Below the pieces are notes generated by a model, which searched no databases, was not told the origin of the DNA, and saw nothing but the letters and a program-made list of their open reading frames with translations. From positions 1 through 64,000 of the forward strand of contig JAFQYM010000024.1 of assembly GCA_017406465.1 (NCBI GenBank): a stretch of DNA of 64,000 nt, in the 5' to 3' direction. A program made the translations under genes and the position numbers. This DNA is from Kiritimatiellia bacterium. Its GTDB lineage: Bacteria; Verrucomicrobiota; Kiritimatiellia; RFP12; UBA1067. This document shows, piece after piece, positions 7,801 through 18,000 of this stretch. Every line of letters starts with the position of its first letter. Position 1 is the first letter of the stretch.

Positions 7801-9915
7801 CTACATCTCCTCCGCCTCGATATCCTGCCGCACTCCGAGCGAGGCAATCTGCGGATTGCCGCTGCCGAGACCGGTTATCTTGAATTCGCACGTAGTGACG
7901 TGCAAACCGACCTTGGTCGCTCTGTCTTCACCCAGTTCGCCGTTGCGCATGTTGGGAGAAGGCCTGATCGCGTAGTCCGCCTTGAGTATGAGCGTGGCTG
8001 TCTTGTTCTTGTCGTCAACCTTCAGTTCAAACCGCCATCCGTCATTGGTACGCGGCTGATCGATGGCCATCAAGTCATTTTCGTTGAGCGTACTCCAGTG
8101 CGGGATTCGGCTGCTTTCTTCTGGCTCCAGTCCGATTATGCGCGCCGGGTTCTCCGAAGGATCGTCGGGATCGAGGACGCCGTCCGAGTTGAGTCCTGCA
8201 ATCGGGGCTAGCGTGGCCTGGTTCATCAAGCTGGAGATGAACATGCGGTCTGACTTGTCTTTCAGGATGCTGCAGAAATATTCGCATCGCGGAGTGGCGT
8301 CGTTCTCGTTTCCAGTCGGTTTAAGGACCGTCGCGTTGCCTTCTTTTCCGGTCTTGCCGTCCTTTAACACGACAAACGCAAGCACCGATCGGTAGCTGTC
8401 CTTCGCAAACTGGGTGCAGACCCCGTTCTTGTCGAATTCTAGGGGCCGCTTCGCTCCGCCCAGTTTCTCGCCACGAATGCTTTTATTGATGAAATTGGTG
8501 ATGTCGTCCTTGAGCCACGTCTCGAAGTTCTTCAGCTGGCCGGGCTTTATGTCATCCCATTCCGCCATCTGGTCGATTATCAGCGAGACTTCGTCGTCGT
8601 CAAGCTCCGCGCCTTTCGAGGCGGCAATGTTCTTGTAATTCTCGAGAATCTGCATCTTGTGGAGCTCGACCGGCTTTTCGTCCTTGGCCGTGAACTTGGC
8701 TGCGAGTTTCATCTCGCACGCGGCGTTGCAGAGCGTCATGTCCTTCGGATTGACCTCTACTCTCAGCAGGCAGTCGCCCTCGAACGCCCTGTTGTCGCCG
8801 ATGCCTGCCTTGATGGTGAAGAGGAGCTCCGCGTTACCGTTCTTGAGCTCGGTGATCCTGCAGCCGGGCTTGCCGACGAGCTCAAGGCTCCCGAGGTCCT
8901 TGACGTTCTCTCCGAATTTCGCAACGACCTCCTTCAGAAACGCTTCGTTATCCGAAATGTCCTTGGCCAGGTTGGCGACAAAGTTCTCGGAAGTGGACTT
9001 TTCCGCCGTCTTGTTCGCGTTGAAGCCGAGTCCGCCGGTGGTCCGAAGGGTATAAGCCAATTCCTTCATCTCATTCCCGTTGCGTCCGAATTCGAGTTTC
9101 AATTCGTTGGCGGATTCCTTCTTCGCCTCCCTGACGTCCTGCTCGATGCGGGCGAGGTCGGTCGTGGCCGGACGGCTGAGGGCGAGGCCCTTGAAGCGAT
9201 CGCGCCTGGCTTCGTCCTGGATTGTGCTTCCGTACTCGGATACGAGAACCTTCTTCATCGCCTCCGCCGCGATGCTGTCCACGTCGGATCCGCCGCGGAG
9301 GAGCATGGCGGCGAATATCTTCGCGAACTTCTCCTTGTCCACTTCGGGAAGGTTTTTGTACGTGCCGGACTTCCTGATCTTCGAGGGTATCTCGCTGGAG
9401 CCGTAGTCCAGGATATCCATGGCGAGCTTTCTCTGCGCGGCGGTGCGCGTCGCGGCGGACTTCTCGTTGACTTCGTCTGCGCGGGCTAGGATGTTTTGGT
9501 AGGCCACGATGTTCGAGGCCTTGAGAGCGTCCCACCTGTTCGAGACCACAGTGCTCCCTGCCCTCTGGTTGATTACGCCTGCGAAGCGGTCGAGGATTTC
9601 ACGGGTCTGGGTGCGCGAAAGCGGCTTCAGGCTCGACAGGTCGAAGCCCTTGGTGCTACCGCTCTGCGGGAGGCCAAGCTCCGCACGGACCTTTTCGAGG
9701 GCACCTTCGTCGACGCCTGCGTTCTTCAGCGCCTGGACGAAGGCGTTCTTCACCTCCAGCGTCGTGGCGGCGCTGACCGACTTGGTGTTCCAGCCCTTCA
9801 GGATGCCGACGTGGTTGTTCACCATGTCGAGCTTGCCGCGTCCCGTAAGGGTTATGTCCCCGGCGTTGTGGTAGCCGTTGGATATCTTCTGGAAGTCTGT
9901 AATCGAAAGATTCAT
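7801..9915 (-). CDS. Candidate type III secretion effector, 704 residues
   Basis: Unlike its neighbours, this protein has no signal peptide. The N-terminus (MNLSITDFQKISNGYHNAG) is Ser/Thr/Asn-rich and soluble. The rest is alternating helical and charged sequence without membrane segments or a recognised catalytic motif. The gene lies directly downstream of, and in the same direction as, a CesT-like secretion chaperone, and the two share an identical promoter-like element. A chaperone beside a large soluble signal-less protein is the usual arrangement of a type III effector with its cognate chaperone; that is the basis of the call. GAGGG precedes the ATG. No secretion apparatus gene is in the window. 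Alternative: a cytoplasmic protein of unknown role. Confidence 0.55.
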   Translation of the reverse strand: MNLSITDFQKISNGYHNAGDITLTGRGKLDMVNNHVGILKGWNTKSVSAATTLEVKNAFVQALKNAGVDEGALEKVRAELGLPQSGSTKGFDLSSLKPLSRTQTREILDRFAGVINQRAGSTVVSNRWDALKASNIVAYQNILARADEVNEKSAATRTAAQRKLAMDILDYGSSEIPSKIRKSGTYKNLPEVDKEKFAKIFAAMLLRGGSDVDSIAAEAMKKVLVSEYGSTIQDEARRDRFKGLALSRPATTDLARIEQDVREAKKESANELKLEFGRNGNEMKELAYTLRTTGGLGFNANKTAEKSTSENFVANLAKDISDNEAFLKEVVAKFGENVKDLGSLELVGKPGCRITELKNGNAELLFTIKAGIGDNRAFEGDCLLRVEVNPKDMTLCNAACEMKLAAKFTAKDEKPVELHKMQILENYKNIAASKGAELDDDEVSLIIDQMAEWDDIKPGQLKNFETWLKDDITNFINKSIRGEKLGGAKRPLEFDKNGVCTQFAKDSYRSVLAFVVLKDGKTGKEGNATVLKPTGNENDATPRCEYFCSILKDKSDRMFISSLMNQATLAPIAGLNSDGVLDPDDPSENPARIIGLEPEESSRIPHWSTLNENDLMAIDQPRTNDGWRFELKVDDKNKTATLILKADYAIRPSPNMRNGELGEDRATKVGLHVTTCEFKITGLGSGNPQIASLGVRQDIEAEEM

Positions 9916-9981
9916 AGCCGAATTCCCTCGTTTTCGCGGTTTTGTGGATAGTGCGGTTAGATTATCCTTGTTTTTCTTTGG

Positions 9982-10014
9982 CCTGTATACACGTAGCTCG
10001 CGAAAAGGTTACAC
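9982..10014 (-). promoter_or_regulatory. Shared promoter-like element upstream of candidate effector
   Basis: The minus strand reads GTGTAA, 15 nt, CGTGTATACAGG. The same 18 fixed bases with the same 15-nt spacing occur before the chaperone gene at 10541-10573. The block contains the palindrome TGTATACA. The GTGTAA half overlaps the last Val codon and stop codon of the chaperone gene. It could be a -35/-10 pair for a special sigma factor or a regulator site. Confidence 0.6.
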
Positions 10015-10497
10015 CATGACGAGACCAGGCGGGCTTTCTGCGCCGGTGCCGTCGTAAGGCAGCCCGCCGGACATCTGGGCTCCGGGGATGGAAGCCCCTT
10101 CGCGGTACTCCCTGATTATGTCGCGCCAGTTCACCGCCGCCTCGCCAAGCGACTTCACCTTGGCAATTGCAGATTCGACGTCAATCGACGCATACGCCTC
10201 GCGCAGCTGCAGCCAGATGTGTCCGTCGGCGGGGTTCCGCGCGAATACGCCGCCGCCGGCCCAGGCGAAGGCGTGGCCTGCGTCAAGCAGGGCCTCGTAT
10301 AGCTTTTCCATACGCTCCGGCGGCGGCTCGCCGAGGTCTGCGGCAGCCACGAGATACTCGCTTCCGTCCTCATTTGCGGCCCGCATTATGAAAAACGGCA
10401 TGCCGTCGGCGTCAAATGCCGCGGCGTCGTCCACAATTTCCGGAACATCGATACCGAACCTTTCGGCGAACTTCCGTATCAATTCATTGAACTCCAT
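10009..10497 (-). CDS. CesT-family type III secretion chaperone
   Basis: This is a 162-residue acidic soluble protein. Helix 1 is FNELIRKFAERFGI (residues 3-16); beta-strands follow (FFIMRA 35-40, YLVAAADLG 48-56), then the central helix PPERMEKLYEALLDAG (59-74), strands (FAWAGGGVFARNP, HIWLQLREA) and a C-terminal helix (VESAIAKVKSLGEAAVNW). This order, the LG.(P)PPE..e.l...LL.A hinge and the ending 'A..W' match the class I type III chaperone fold of the CesT/SycE family. Size is typical (130-170 residues). The chaperone normally binds one effector encoded next door, here the 704-residue protein downstream. Residues 131-162 form a Gly/Pro-rich tail not typical of the family. Confidence 0.75.
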   Translation of the reverse strand: MEFNELIRKFAERFGIDVPEIVDDAAAFDADGMPFFIMRAANEDGSEYLVAAADLGEPPPERMEKLYEALLDAGHAFAWAGGGVFARNPADGHIWLQLREAYASIDVESAIAKVKSLGEAAVNWRDIIREYREGASIPGAQMSGGLPYDGTGAESPPGLVMV

Positions 10498-10540
10498 ATT
10501 TCCCCTTTTGGATGACTTCTCCTTCTTCAGATAATCTCAC

Positions 10541-10573
10541 CCTGTATACACGGAACCAGAAAATAGATTACAC
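10541..10573 (-). promoter_or_regulatory. Shared promoter-like element upstream of chaperone
   Basis: GTGTAA, 15 nt, CGTGTATACAGG on the minus strand, 44 nt before the chaperone ATG. It is identical in all fixed positions and in spacing to the element before the candidate effector, suggesting both genes answer to one regulator or sigma factor. I found no third copy in the window by eye. Confidence 0.65.
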
Positions 10574-10631
10574 GTCCGTCAGCTATCAGCCGTAGACAAT
10601 GCGAGAGCCTCGACAGTCATGACGAGCGCCG

Positions 10632-11108
10632 TTACTTGGTGATTTCCGGATGCTGGACGGCAATGGGCGTTCCGTCCTGCGAGATGTAGAACATGTCGAG
10701 GACCACGGTCTTGTCGCCGCGGTTCTCGCCGTGGTGGATTGTGCCGACCATCTCGACGACTGGCTCGCCTGCATGGATTGTCGTCTCCTTGCCGTCCAGC
10801 CCGATAATCGTGAGCTCGCCCTGCTGCACGATACCGTAGTTCATGACGGGATGGTGGTGCCATCCGAGCTTGCTGCCGCGCGGGAATATATAGCGCCGGA
10901 CGATAAGTTGCGGCTTGCCGACGGGGTAATCGGGCAGTTCCGCTCCATCCCAGCTTTGCGATGTGCGCTTTAGATCGATTATCTGAATTGCCTTCGCGTC
11001 GTCGTATTTGGCGAACGGAGCATCGGCGCATGGCGACACGCAGCCGGCCATAACGCCAAGAGCCGCCGCGCCCAGGACAGAACAGATACCTCTGCTATAT
11101 TTCTTCAT
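10632..11108 (-). CDS. Cupin-domain lipoprotein
   Basis: This 158-residue protein has a type II signal peptide with lipobox VMAGC (Cys23), so it should be lipid-anchored outside the cytoplasmic membrane. Residues about 65-145 form a single cupin barrel: motif 1 has the metal-ligand cluster GWHHHPVMNYGIVQQGE (His84-86, Glu98) and motif 2 includes TIHHGEN (His125-126). Such small cupins bind a metal or act as sensors; no substrate can be named. It lies between the chaperone and a secreted TSP3-like protein, in the same direction as both, 11 nt after the latter. Confidence 0.85.
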   Translation of the reverse strand: MKKYSRGICSVLGAAALGVMAGCVSPCADAPFAKYDDAKAIQIIDLKRTSQSWDGAELPDYPVGKPQLIVRRYIFPRGSKLGWHHHPVMNYGIVQQGELTIIGLDGKETTIHAGEPVVEMVGTIHHGENRGDKTVVLDMFYISQDGTPIAVQHPEITK

Positions 11109-11118
11109 TTGAGCTTCC

Positions 11119-11991
11119 TTATTCAGCTTTCACGCGGTAGAACGCCTGCTTGCCGCGCTTGGGGAGAAGATACACGGTAGGCGTTCTGCCGCCGGCGGTA
11201 GCCGGCACCGATATGTAGTTCACTGGAACGGAAGAACCCTCGTTCAGGAATTCGACCTTTTCCCATTGCGGGTTATCAAGAGACGTGGCCGCCTCCAACG
11301 AGTAGGCGCGACCCGGACTTGCCGTAAACGCCAGCTCGCCGTTCTCGCCTGCCCCAGAGCCGGAATCCGACTTTTCAGACTTGTAGAAAACTATCTCGAG
11401 TTTATCGGCAGAGTCAAACGGATTTGTCCCCGAAAGCGCCTCCGAGCGCGTCGATACGCCGTCGCCGTCATGGTCTTTCGTGGGGTCGAACGTCTCGCCT
11501 GGCTTGTAGTACTGGCTGTACCGCCACGCCCAGTAGAGGTCGTCGTAGAGACTGTCGTCGAGCCCGTACGCGTTGTTCGTGCATTTTGCGAGGACAATGT
11601 CAACTTCCTTGACCGATCCCGGTCCGCCAAGCGTCGCATCAGAATCTACGACGACGCCCGTCCACACTGCACCGTTCGGCTCGGTCACTTCCACCGACAC
11701 GACTGCGCCGGGGCTCGCCGCGCCGTCAACTGGCGCAGAGGCCATCGGCACCGTCAGGGCGTAGTTGCGCCGCGAATTGGCCCTGAAAAACGTCTTTGCC
11801 GCGGCTATCTTCTTCCCCGAGGCGTCATAGGCGGCGAGGCTCGCCACGCGATTCGTGTCGAACGCGACGTGCTCTGCGTCCATAAGCCGCCCCGTGAAGA
11901 TGCAGGGGCTCTCGGCCAGTATGGGCGTAGCCGCGAGAAGGAACGATGGAGCGATTGCCAGAAGAGAAGCGATAAGATGTGGCTTGTTCAT
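11119..11991 (-). CDS. Secreted TSP3/calcium-repeat protein, copy 2
   Basis: This 290-residue protein has a signal peptide (LLAIAPSFLLAATPILA). Residues about 30-140 form a beta-rich domain (FTGRLMDAEH...). Residues about 170-200 hold an Asp-rich calcium-type repeat (DPTKDHDGDGVSTRSEALSGTNPFDSADKLEI), and the protein ends in a beta domain with SLEAATSLDNPQWEKV and FYRVKAE. The same architecture and closing motif occur in the 285-residue protein at 6842-7699. A good Shine-Dalgarno (GGAAAGGA) precedes the ATG. It follows the 2893-residue LamG giant, so it may be its partner. Extracellular localisation is inferred. Confidence 0.85.
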   Translation of the reverse strand: MNKPHLIASLLAIAPSFLLAATPILAESPCIFTGRLMDAEHVAFDTNRVASLAAYDASGKKIAAAKTFFRANSRRNYALTVPMASAPVDGAASPGAVVSVEVTEPNGAVWTGVVVDSDATLGGPGSVKEVDIVLAKCTNNAYGLDDSLYDDLYWAWRYSQYYKPGETFDPTKDHDGDGVSTRSEALSGTNPFDSADKLEIVFYKSEKSDSGSGAGENGELAFTASPGRAYSLEAATSLDNPQWEKVEFLNEGSSVPVNYISVPATAGGRTPTVYLLPKRGKQAFYRVKAE

Positions 11992-12011
11992 GTCGTTATC
12001 CTTTCCTTGTC

Positions 12012-15000
12012 TTAGTTGCCGCTCGTCGAGTATGTCTTGAGTCCGAGCTTTATGTCCTTCACGCCTTCGAAGTCGAGCTTCCCGTCGCGGTCGGAGTCAA
12101 CACCGTTGATGAACGCCGAGATCGCTGCGTCGCGGTCGGCGTTCATGGCGCCAGCGGGGATGATGAGAAGCCAGCGCGTATTCCACGCAGAGCGCCCGAC
12201 GAGGCGCGTGCAGTCGAGCGATTCGTCGTTCGGCTCCTTGCCGACGTCGTCGTAGGAGACGCGGAACGACGGGTGCTTTCTGATGCGCGCGCCAAGGTCG
12301 TTCCCGCCGGTCGCGCCGTCGTAGAGCGGCGTCCAGTCCGGGTCGTCGAGTTGCGTTGAGCCGATCGCGTAGGGCGCGGGGATCGTCTGGTCAACCACCT
12401 TCCACGAAAGGACGGTATCCGGGTCGCCGACGGCACGCATCCTGTCCTCGCCGACCGGAACGAGGTACGCGGACGGCGTCTTCGAGAACACGCCGTCGTC
12501 GAAGCCCTCGAAGTGGACGCCTGCAGCCGAGATGTGCGTCGCGTAGTAAGTGGAGTCAAGCGCAGCGTCGCCGGGCGCGATCTCCTCGCCGAAGAAGTTG
12601 TATCCATGTGCGATCAGCGACCCGAACGGTATGACGAAGCCGGGCTCCTTCTCGGCAGTCGATCCCGCGAGCGGCTGGCAGTAGTGGCGGAACTCCGCGA
12701 CTTCGTTCAAGTCGTCCACCTTGTACTTGCGAAGCGCGGTCTTCCACGCCTTGTCGCCATCCTCGCCGTCGTATATGCGGAAGAGGTCGTGCCTCAGCGA
12801 GAACCACGTCGCGTAGGACTGCGGGTTGTTTATGCCGAGGCGCGGCTTGAGGACAAGCCAGTTCTCGTCCATTTCGGCGAGTATCGCGGCAAGGCCGCCG
12901 TCGCCCTTCGCGGCGTCGGAGGGGGCCATCGGCTCGCCGTCGTCGTCGAACTCGCCGAGCGTGCGCGCGCCGACGATGCGGGCGAGGAACGCGTCGCCGC
13001 TCATGCGGTCGGAGGAAAGAAGACCCGTCTCGTAGTCGTAGGCCTGCGCGGCAAGGTACGCGTACTTCTGCGCGAGCTCGAACTGCGCGTCGTAGCGCGA
13101 GAGCGCGGCGTTGCGGGCGATGCGGAAGAACATCTCGTTGTAGCGCGTCTTCGTGAGCTGGTCCGTCGCCTGCTGGCGCGCGAGCGTGCGCGTGTCGATT
13201 ACGCGTTCCGCCTCCGCGACGACCGTTTCAAGCGCGGCCTCGGCGGTCATCATTTCGGCGTAGGCGCCCTTGCAGGCCCGCGCGGCCTCCAGAACGGCAG
13301 TTGCAGCCTCCAAGGCGGTGGCGTAGTAGCCGTCGTAGGTCTCCATATAGTCAACAATGATGTCGTACTCGCCGATGGCGAAGTCGAACGCGGCCTTCTG
13401 CGCGTCAAAGATCTCAAGGATGTTCTTTGCGGAGAGTTTGGCGGATTCCAGCGCGCTATCCCCGACACTCACAGCCGCCCCGATTGCGGCGCTGGCGAGC
13501 GCACGCGGATCGACGTTGACGGTCATTCCGGCGCCTTGGATGCCAGGAATCGCCGCCGAAATCCTCTCTTCCTCGTCTTCCAGGAGAATGTCGGTGACTT
13601 CAAGCGTGTTAAGGGCGACCTTGAGGCTGGCCGACTGAATGGAGCGCGCGAGCTCGAAGGCCGACTTGGCGGTGTGCAGCGCCTTCGTGATCGTGTGGAA
13701 GGCTGCCGACCGCCTGATGACGCCGACCTTGTATTCGAAGACCTCGGTGGCGGTCGCCCAGTTGTCCATCGATGTCTTGAATCCACGATAGGCGACGAGG
13801 AACTCGCCCATCTTCTGCTGGATCTGCCCCTGTGCGCGGCGCTTGCCGGTGACGTTCGCTGGCTTCAGGACGATGCCGCTCGCGGACTTTTCGTACTTAA
13901 GGGTGATGAAGTCCTGCGTCTTTCCGAAGTTGGGCAACAGGATGGCGAGCTTGTTGCGGAACTTGGCGACGTCGCGGACGTAGAGGTTGGTGGTGACCGA
14001 CTCGACGTCCTCCTTGTCCTTGAGGCCGTAGTGCGTCGGCTCCATCCAGGCGTAGTTGATCAAGTCCGGACCGTCGTACCCCTGCGGGTAGGTGCCGCCG
14101 GGGCCGATGTCGCCCTCGTACGGGTAGCCGAAATACTCGATCAGCTTGTTCTTTGCCTCCAGTTCCATCGTCTCAAGCTGGTTCTCGCGGGAGGTCTGCG
14201 ACTCGTAGAGCATCCGCATCCGGGAGCCGTAGAACTGCGCCTTGTCGAGCGACTTGCGGGCGTTGGCGAGCGCGGTGCCGGCGCGTTCCCTGATCTGCTC
14301 GTAGTGGGTCTTGCCGTCGTCGCCTGCGCTGATGGGCGTGAGGTCGAACGGGATTGCGCCGGCGGCGAGGCCGAGAGGCGTGAGCCCGGCGTCCATGCGG
14401 TCCACCTTCTTCTGGATGTCGGGGATCGTCGAGGCTAGCGACGAAAGCTCGGGGACGGTCGAGCGGTCGATGCGGGCGAGGCCCTCGTCCTCGAAGGCGA
14501 TGTCCACTCCGCTTTCGGCGGCGGCGGTCCACGTGCCGCCGCCGACCTTCCAGACGGCGCCGGTCTTTTCGTCGGCGAGTTCCGAGGCGGCGCCGGAACC
14601 GGAGATCGTGCGCAGGTAGAGGGTGAGCCCGTCTGAGAGGGGCGAAACGTATTCGCGCTTGGCGAGGAGCTGCGCGTCCGTGCGGCAGACGCCGCTCCAG
14701 AGGCGCACCTCGTCGATCCGCCCTGCGTAGTCGCCGCCGAGCATGACGATCTGCGGACGGGCAGAGAAACTGACTTCGGCGGGGGCGGTCCACGTCGTCG
14801 TCTTGGCGCCGGAGGCGTCGAAGAGCGTGACGCTCGGGTGCCCGCCGTCGCAGCGCAGCGCGACGAGAGTCGTGTCGACGAACGGAACAGTCCCGACGTG
14901 GTATTCGCCATTGGCCAAATCGTCGTAGCCAAGCAGGAAAGACTCCTGTTCGTAAATGTAGGGAGTCGGTCGTCCCGTGTTTTCATTGATTTGCTCGACG

Positions 15001-18000
15001 CAGAGCCAGTTGTCCCAAGAGGGCGGGACGGGAAGACCGCCGGCTGCCGCATCGGCGAACTGAGCCCCCAGATTGTAGCCCTCGGGCAAGGCGACCGGCG
15101 CCGATGCCGTCCCTGCCGTGTCGAAAGTACATTCGAGGACGAAGGTCCCGTTCGTAAAGGAACGGCTTTCATAGGATTTGCCCATGTCGCCGGTGGTGGC
15201 GGCAGCGGCGAAAATATTTGTGTAGTTGTAGTGGTAGACCGTGTTGGTAACGGGGGTGCGCGAAGCAGTGAGCGTCTCAAAGTAGAGCTCGTTCCCGTCG
15301 TGGAGCGTGAGCGCAAAGGCGCCGACGTCGCCGAGGACGGTCAAGAGCCCGCTGCCGTCTGGCGCCTGTGCGGACAGCTCGGCCGGGGCGATCTGGAGCT
15401 CGGCCGTCCAGGTTCCGCCGGGGGCGAACTCGGGGAACGAGGCGGCGTCCTCGTCGTCACGGTCGAGCATGATCGCGGCATCGGCGTCGAACATGTAGCG
15501 CCAGTAGCGCCCGGTCGATGGCGCGGGCGCGAGGAGCGCGTTGGCGACGGCCCAGTTGGCAAGCGCCCCGAAGCCGCCGCGCGAAGCCCATTCGCCATAG
15601 CCGAAGTTGCGCGTCTTGTCGTCGTCGAGGTAGCCGGCGGAGGAGGCGCCGCCATTGTCGCGGTAAGCCTTGCGCGCCGTGCGATCGACCACAAGCGCGG
15701 CGGTCTTCGCGACGTCGTAGGCGGCCTTGGCGAACCTGGCCTCGTCGTAGTAGTCAACGTTGAGGACGGCGTCCGCGACGACCATCTCGCCCATCGCGGG
15801 CGGACCCCACGAGAAGAACGGGTTGCGGAGGAGGCGGTAGTAGCCGGACAGCGCGGAGAGGTAGTGCCCGTAGGCGTCGCCGTGGCCCTGCGGATACATT
15901 TCCGCCGCGTCGTTCTCGTCGATGATCCCCTTGTTGTTGCCGCTCACGTCGTAGTTGACGGCGTAGGCGACCTCGCCGGCTGTTATGCCCTTTGTGAAGT
16001 TCCAGACGAGGCGGTTGTAGTAGGGGGAGATGCGCGTCGAGGGGGCGTTCGCTCCGGAGCGGCCCCTGAGGAGCGCGAGCTCCTCGTCGAGGAGCGTGGG
16101 AACCTGGTTGTCGAAGGCGAAGAGCGACGAGGAGAGCGCTCCGTAGTCCAGCTCGAAGCCGGTCATCTCGGTGTTGTTGAAGTTCCCGCCAAAGCCGATG
16201 GTGGGGTTGAGGGCGTCGGTCCAGGCCTCGTCGCCGAGGACCGCGTAGAGGTCCGCAAGACGCGAGACGGCGAGCTGGAGCTGCTTGTTGGCGTCGGCGT
16301 CGTCTATGCCGACGGAAAGCGACATCGACTCGGCCTTGGAAAGAAGCGTCTCGTAGAGCTGGATGAGGCCTACGTTCGCAAGGTTGTCCTGCGAGAGCGC
16401 GACGTCTCCCTCGTAGGGCTTTCCGGCCTGGACGATCATAGAGACCGGCGTCTCCGCCTCGTTCTCCACGAGGTCGCGCATCCGCTGGGCGAACGGCGTC
16501 ACGTTGTTCAGGACGCGCTGCACCCAGCCCTCGGCGAGTGCGGGCGGGTCGGTCCATGCGCTCCAAGTGTCGCCCATCGCGGCGTAGGCGGGCGAGTTTG
16601 CGTCCTTGGCGCGGTAGCGCATCGCGTAATACGTGTTCACCATGTTGGCGAGCGTGTCGCCCTGGCCGCCGATGACGAAGCGCGTAAGCCCCGCCGTCGG
16701 CTCGAACTTCAGCGTGTATTCGCCGCCAAAGTCGGTCGGGACGGAGCCGTCCGCGTGCGGACGGCACTTGCGCCACTCGAAGACGTACTGGTCGGGCTTG
16801 CCGGCAAACGCCTCGGCGTAGATGACGGAAAGCTGCTGCGAGAGGAGGTTCAGCGGGTCCTCGCGCGTGACGACGCGCCCCGTGTAGTATTTCGGCACGA
16901 CCTTGAAGACATGCATAGACACGGGGTCGCCCTCGGCGACGTTCATGAGCGCGTTAGTGGTGTCATTCTGGATGAGCGTTACGTAGTTCGTCGCGCCCAT
17001 CGAGAAGAGCGCGTAGTGGTCGCGCGGGACGTAATTGATGCGGTCCTCGACGCTTGAAACCGGGACATGCTTACTCGGCAGCACAGGAGCCGTGGCAAGC
17101 GCGGCGATAGCGGCCTCCCACGCTTTCTTGGCCTCGGAACCAGCGACATCGTCAAGGATCTCCGAGAGAATCTTCCGCTCCTCGGAGGAAAGGACGTTCA
17201 CGTGCAGCAGCGAGACGCCCGCCGGATTGTCCTCCATCTCGCCCTCCAGCTTGATGCAGCGCGAGAGGTCCGCCGTCGTGTCGAGGTAGAAGCGCTTGGA
17301 GAGGTTCGGCGGAAGGCCGTCGAACGTCCAGCGACCCTTCCTGAGCGTGGCGTTGCCGCCGGCGCCCTGCTTGATGCCAAGCTTCTTGACTGCGGTGGCA
17401 ACAGAGTCGAAGTCGCTTTTCAAGAAGCCCGTCGCCTGCGCGATCGTGGGGTCGAAAAGAACCGCCGTCGCGTCGCGCTCGCTGTCCGTCGCCGGCCACA
17501 CGACGCCAACGGAACCGGCGTTCCAGACCTCTGGCAGCCCAGAGGCGGCTACGGTGAGCGTACGGCCGATCTCCATCTCGGGAACGGCGTCAGGCCACGA
17601 GACGCGCCACGTCCATGCGGCGGGGCGGGCGGACATCGGGTCGGACTCGGAATCGCCGTCCAGGAGCGAGAGCCACGGCACGGCGGCACCGACCTTCGGC
17701 CACTGCTCGGCTGGGAGCGACGGGAACGCAAATCCCTCCTGCATCCTGTAGAACATGCGCATTGTCGCTACGCCGGCGGCGCGCGCCCAGAGTTGGCCCT
17801 TGCGGTCGCGGAAAGCGGGCGACGTGGCGGACGGCTCGTCCCACGTGTCCTCGGCGCACCACGGGTCGTCCATCATGTCGATCGGGTGGGGTCCTGGGAA
17901 CGCCTTGCCCGCGACGCAGTCGGCGGCAAGCTCGGAATAGACGGAGTTCGTGACCGCGACGTCGAACCATTGCATCGCCTTGCGTCCGCCCTTCACGTAT

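Noticed and set aside
7801-10497. Toxin-antitoxin interpretation of the chaperone and large protein
   Set aside because: The small protein has the full CesT-type fold order and the large one no toxin motif; the genes do not overlap and each has its own promoter-like element.
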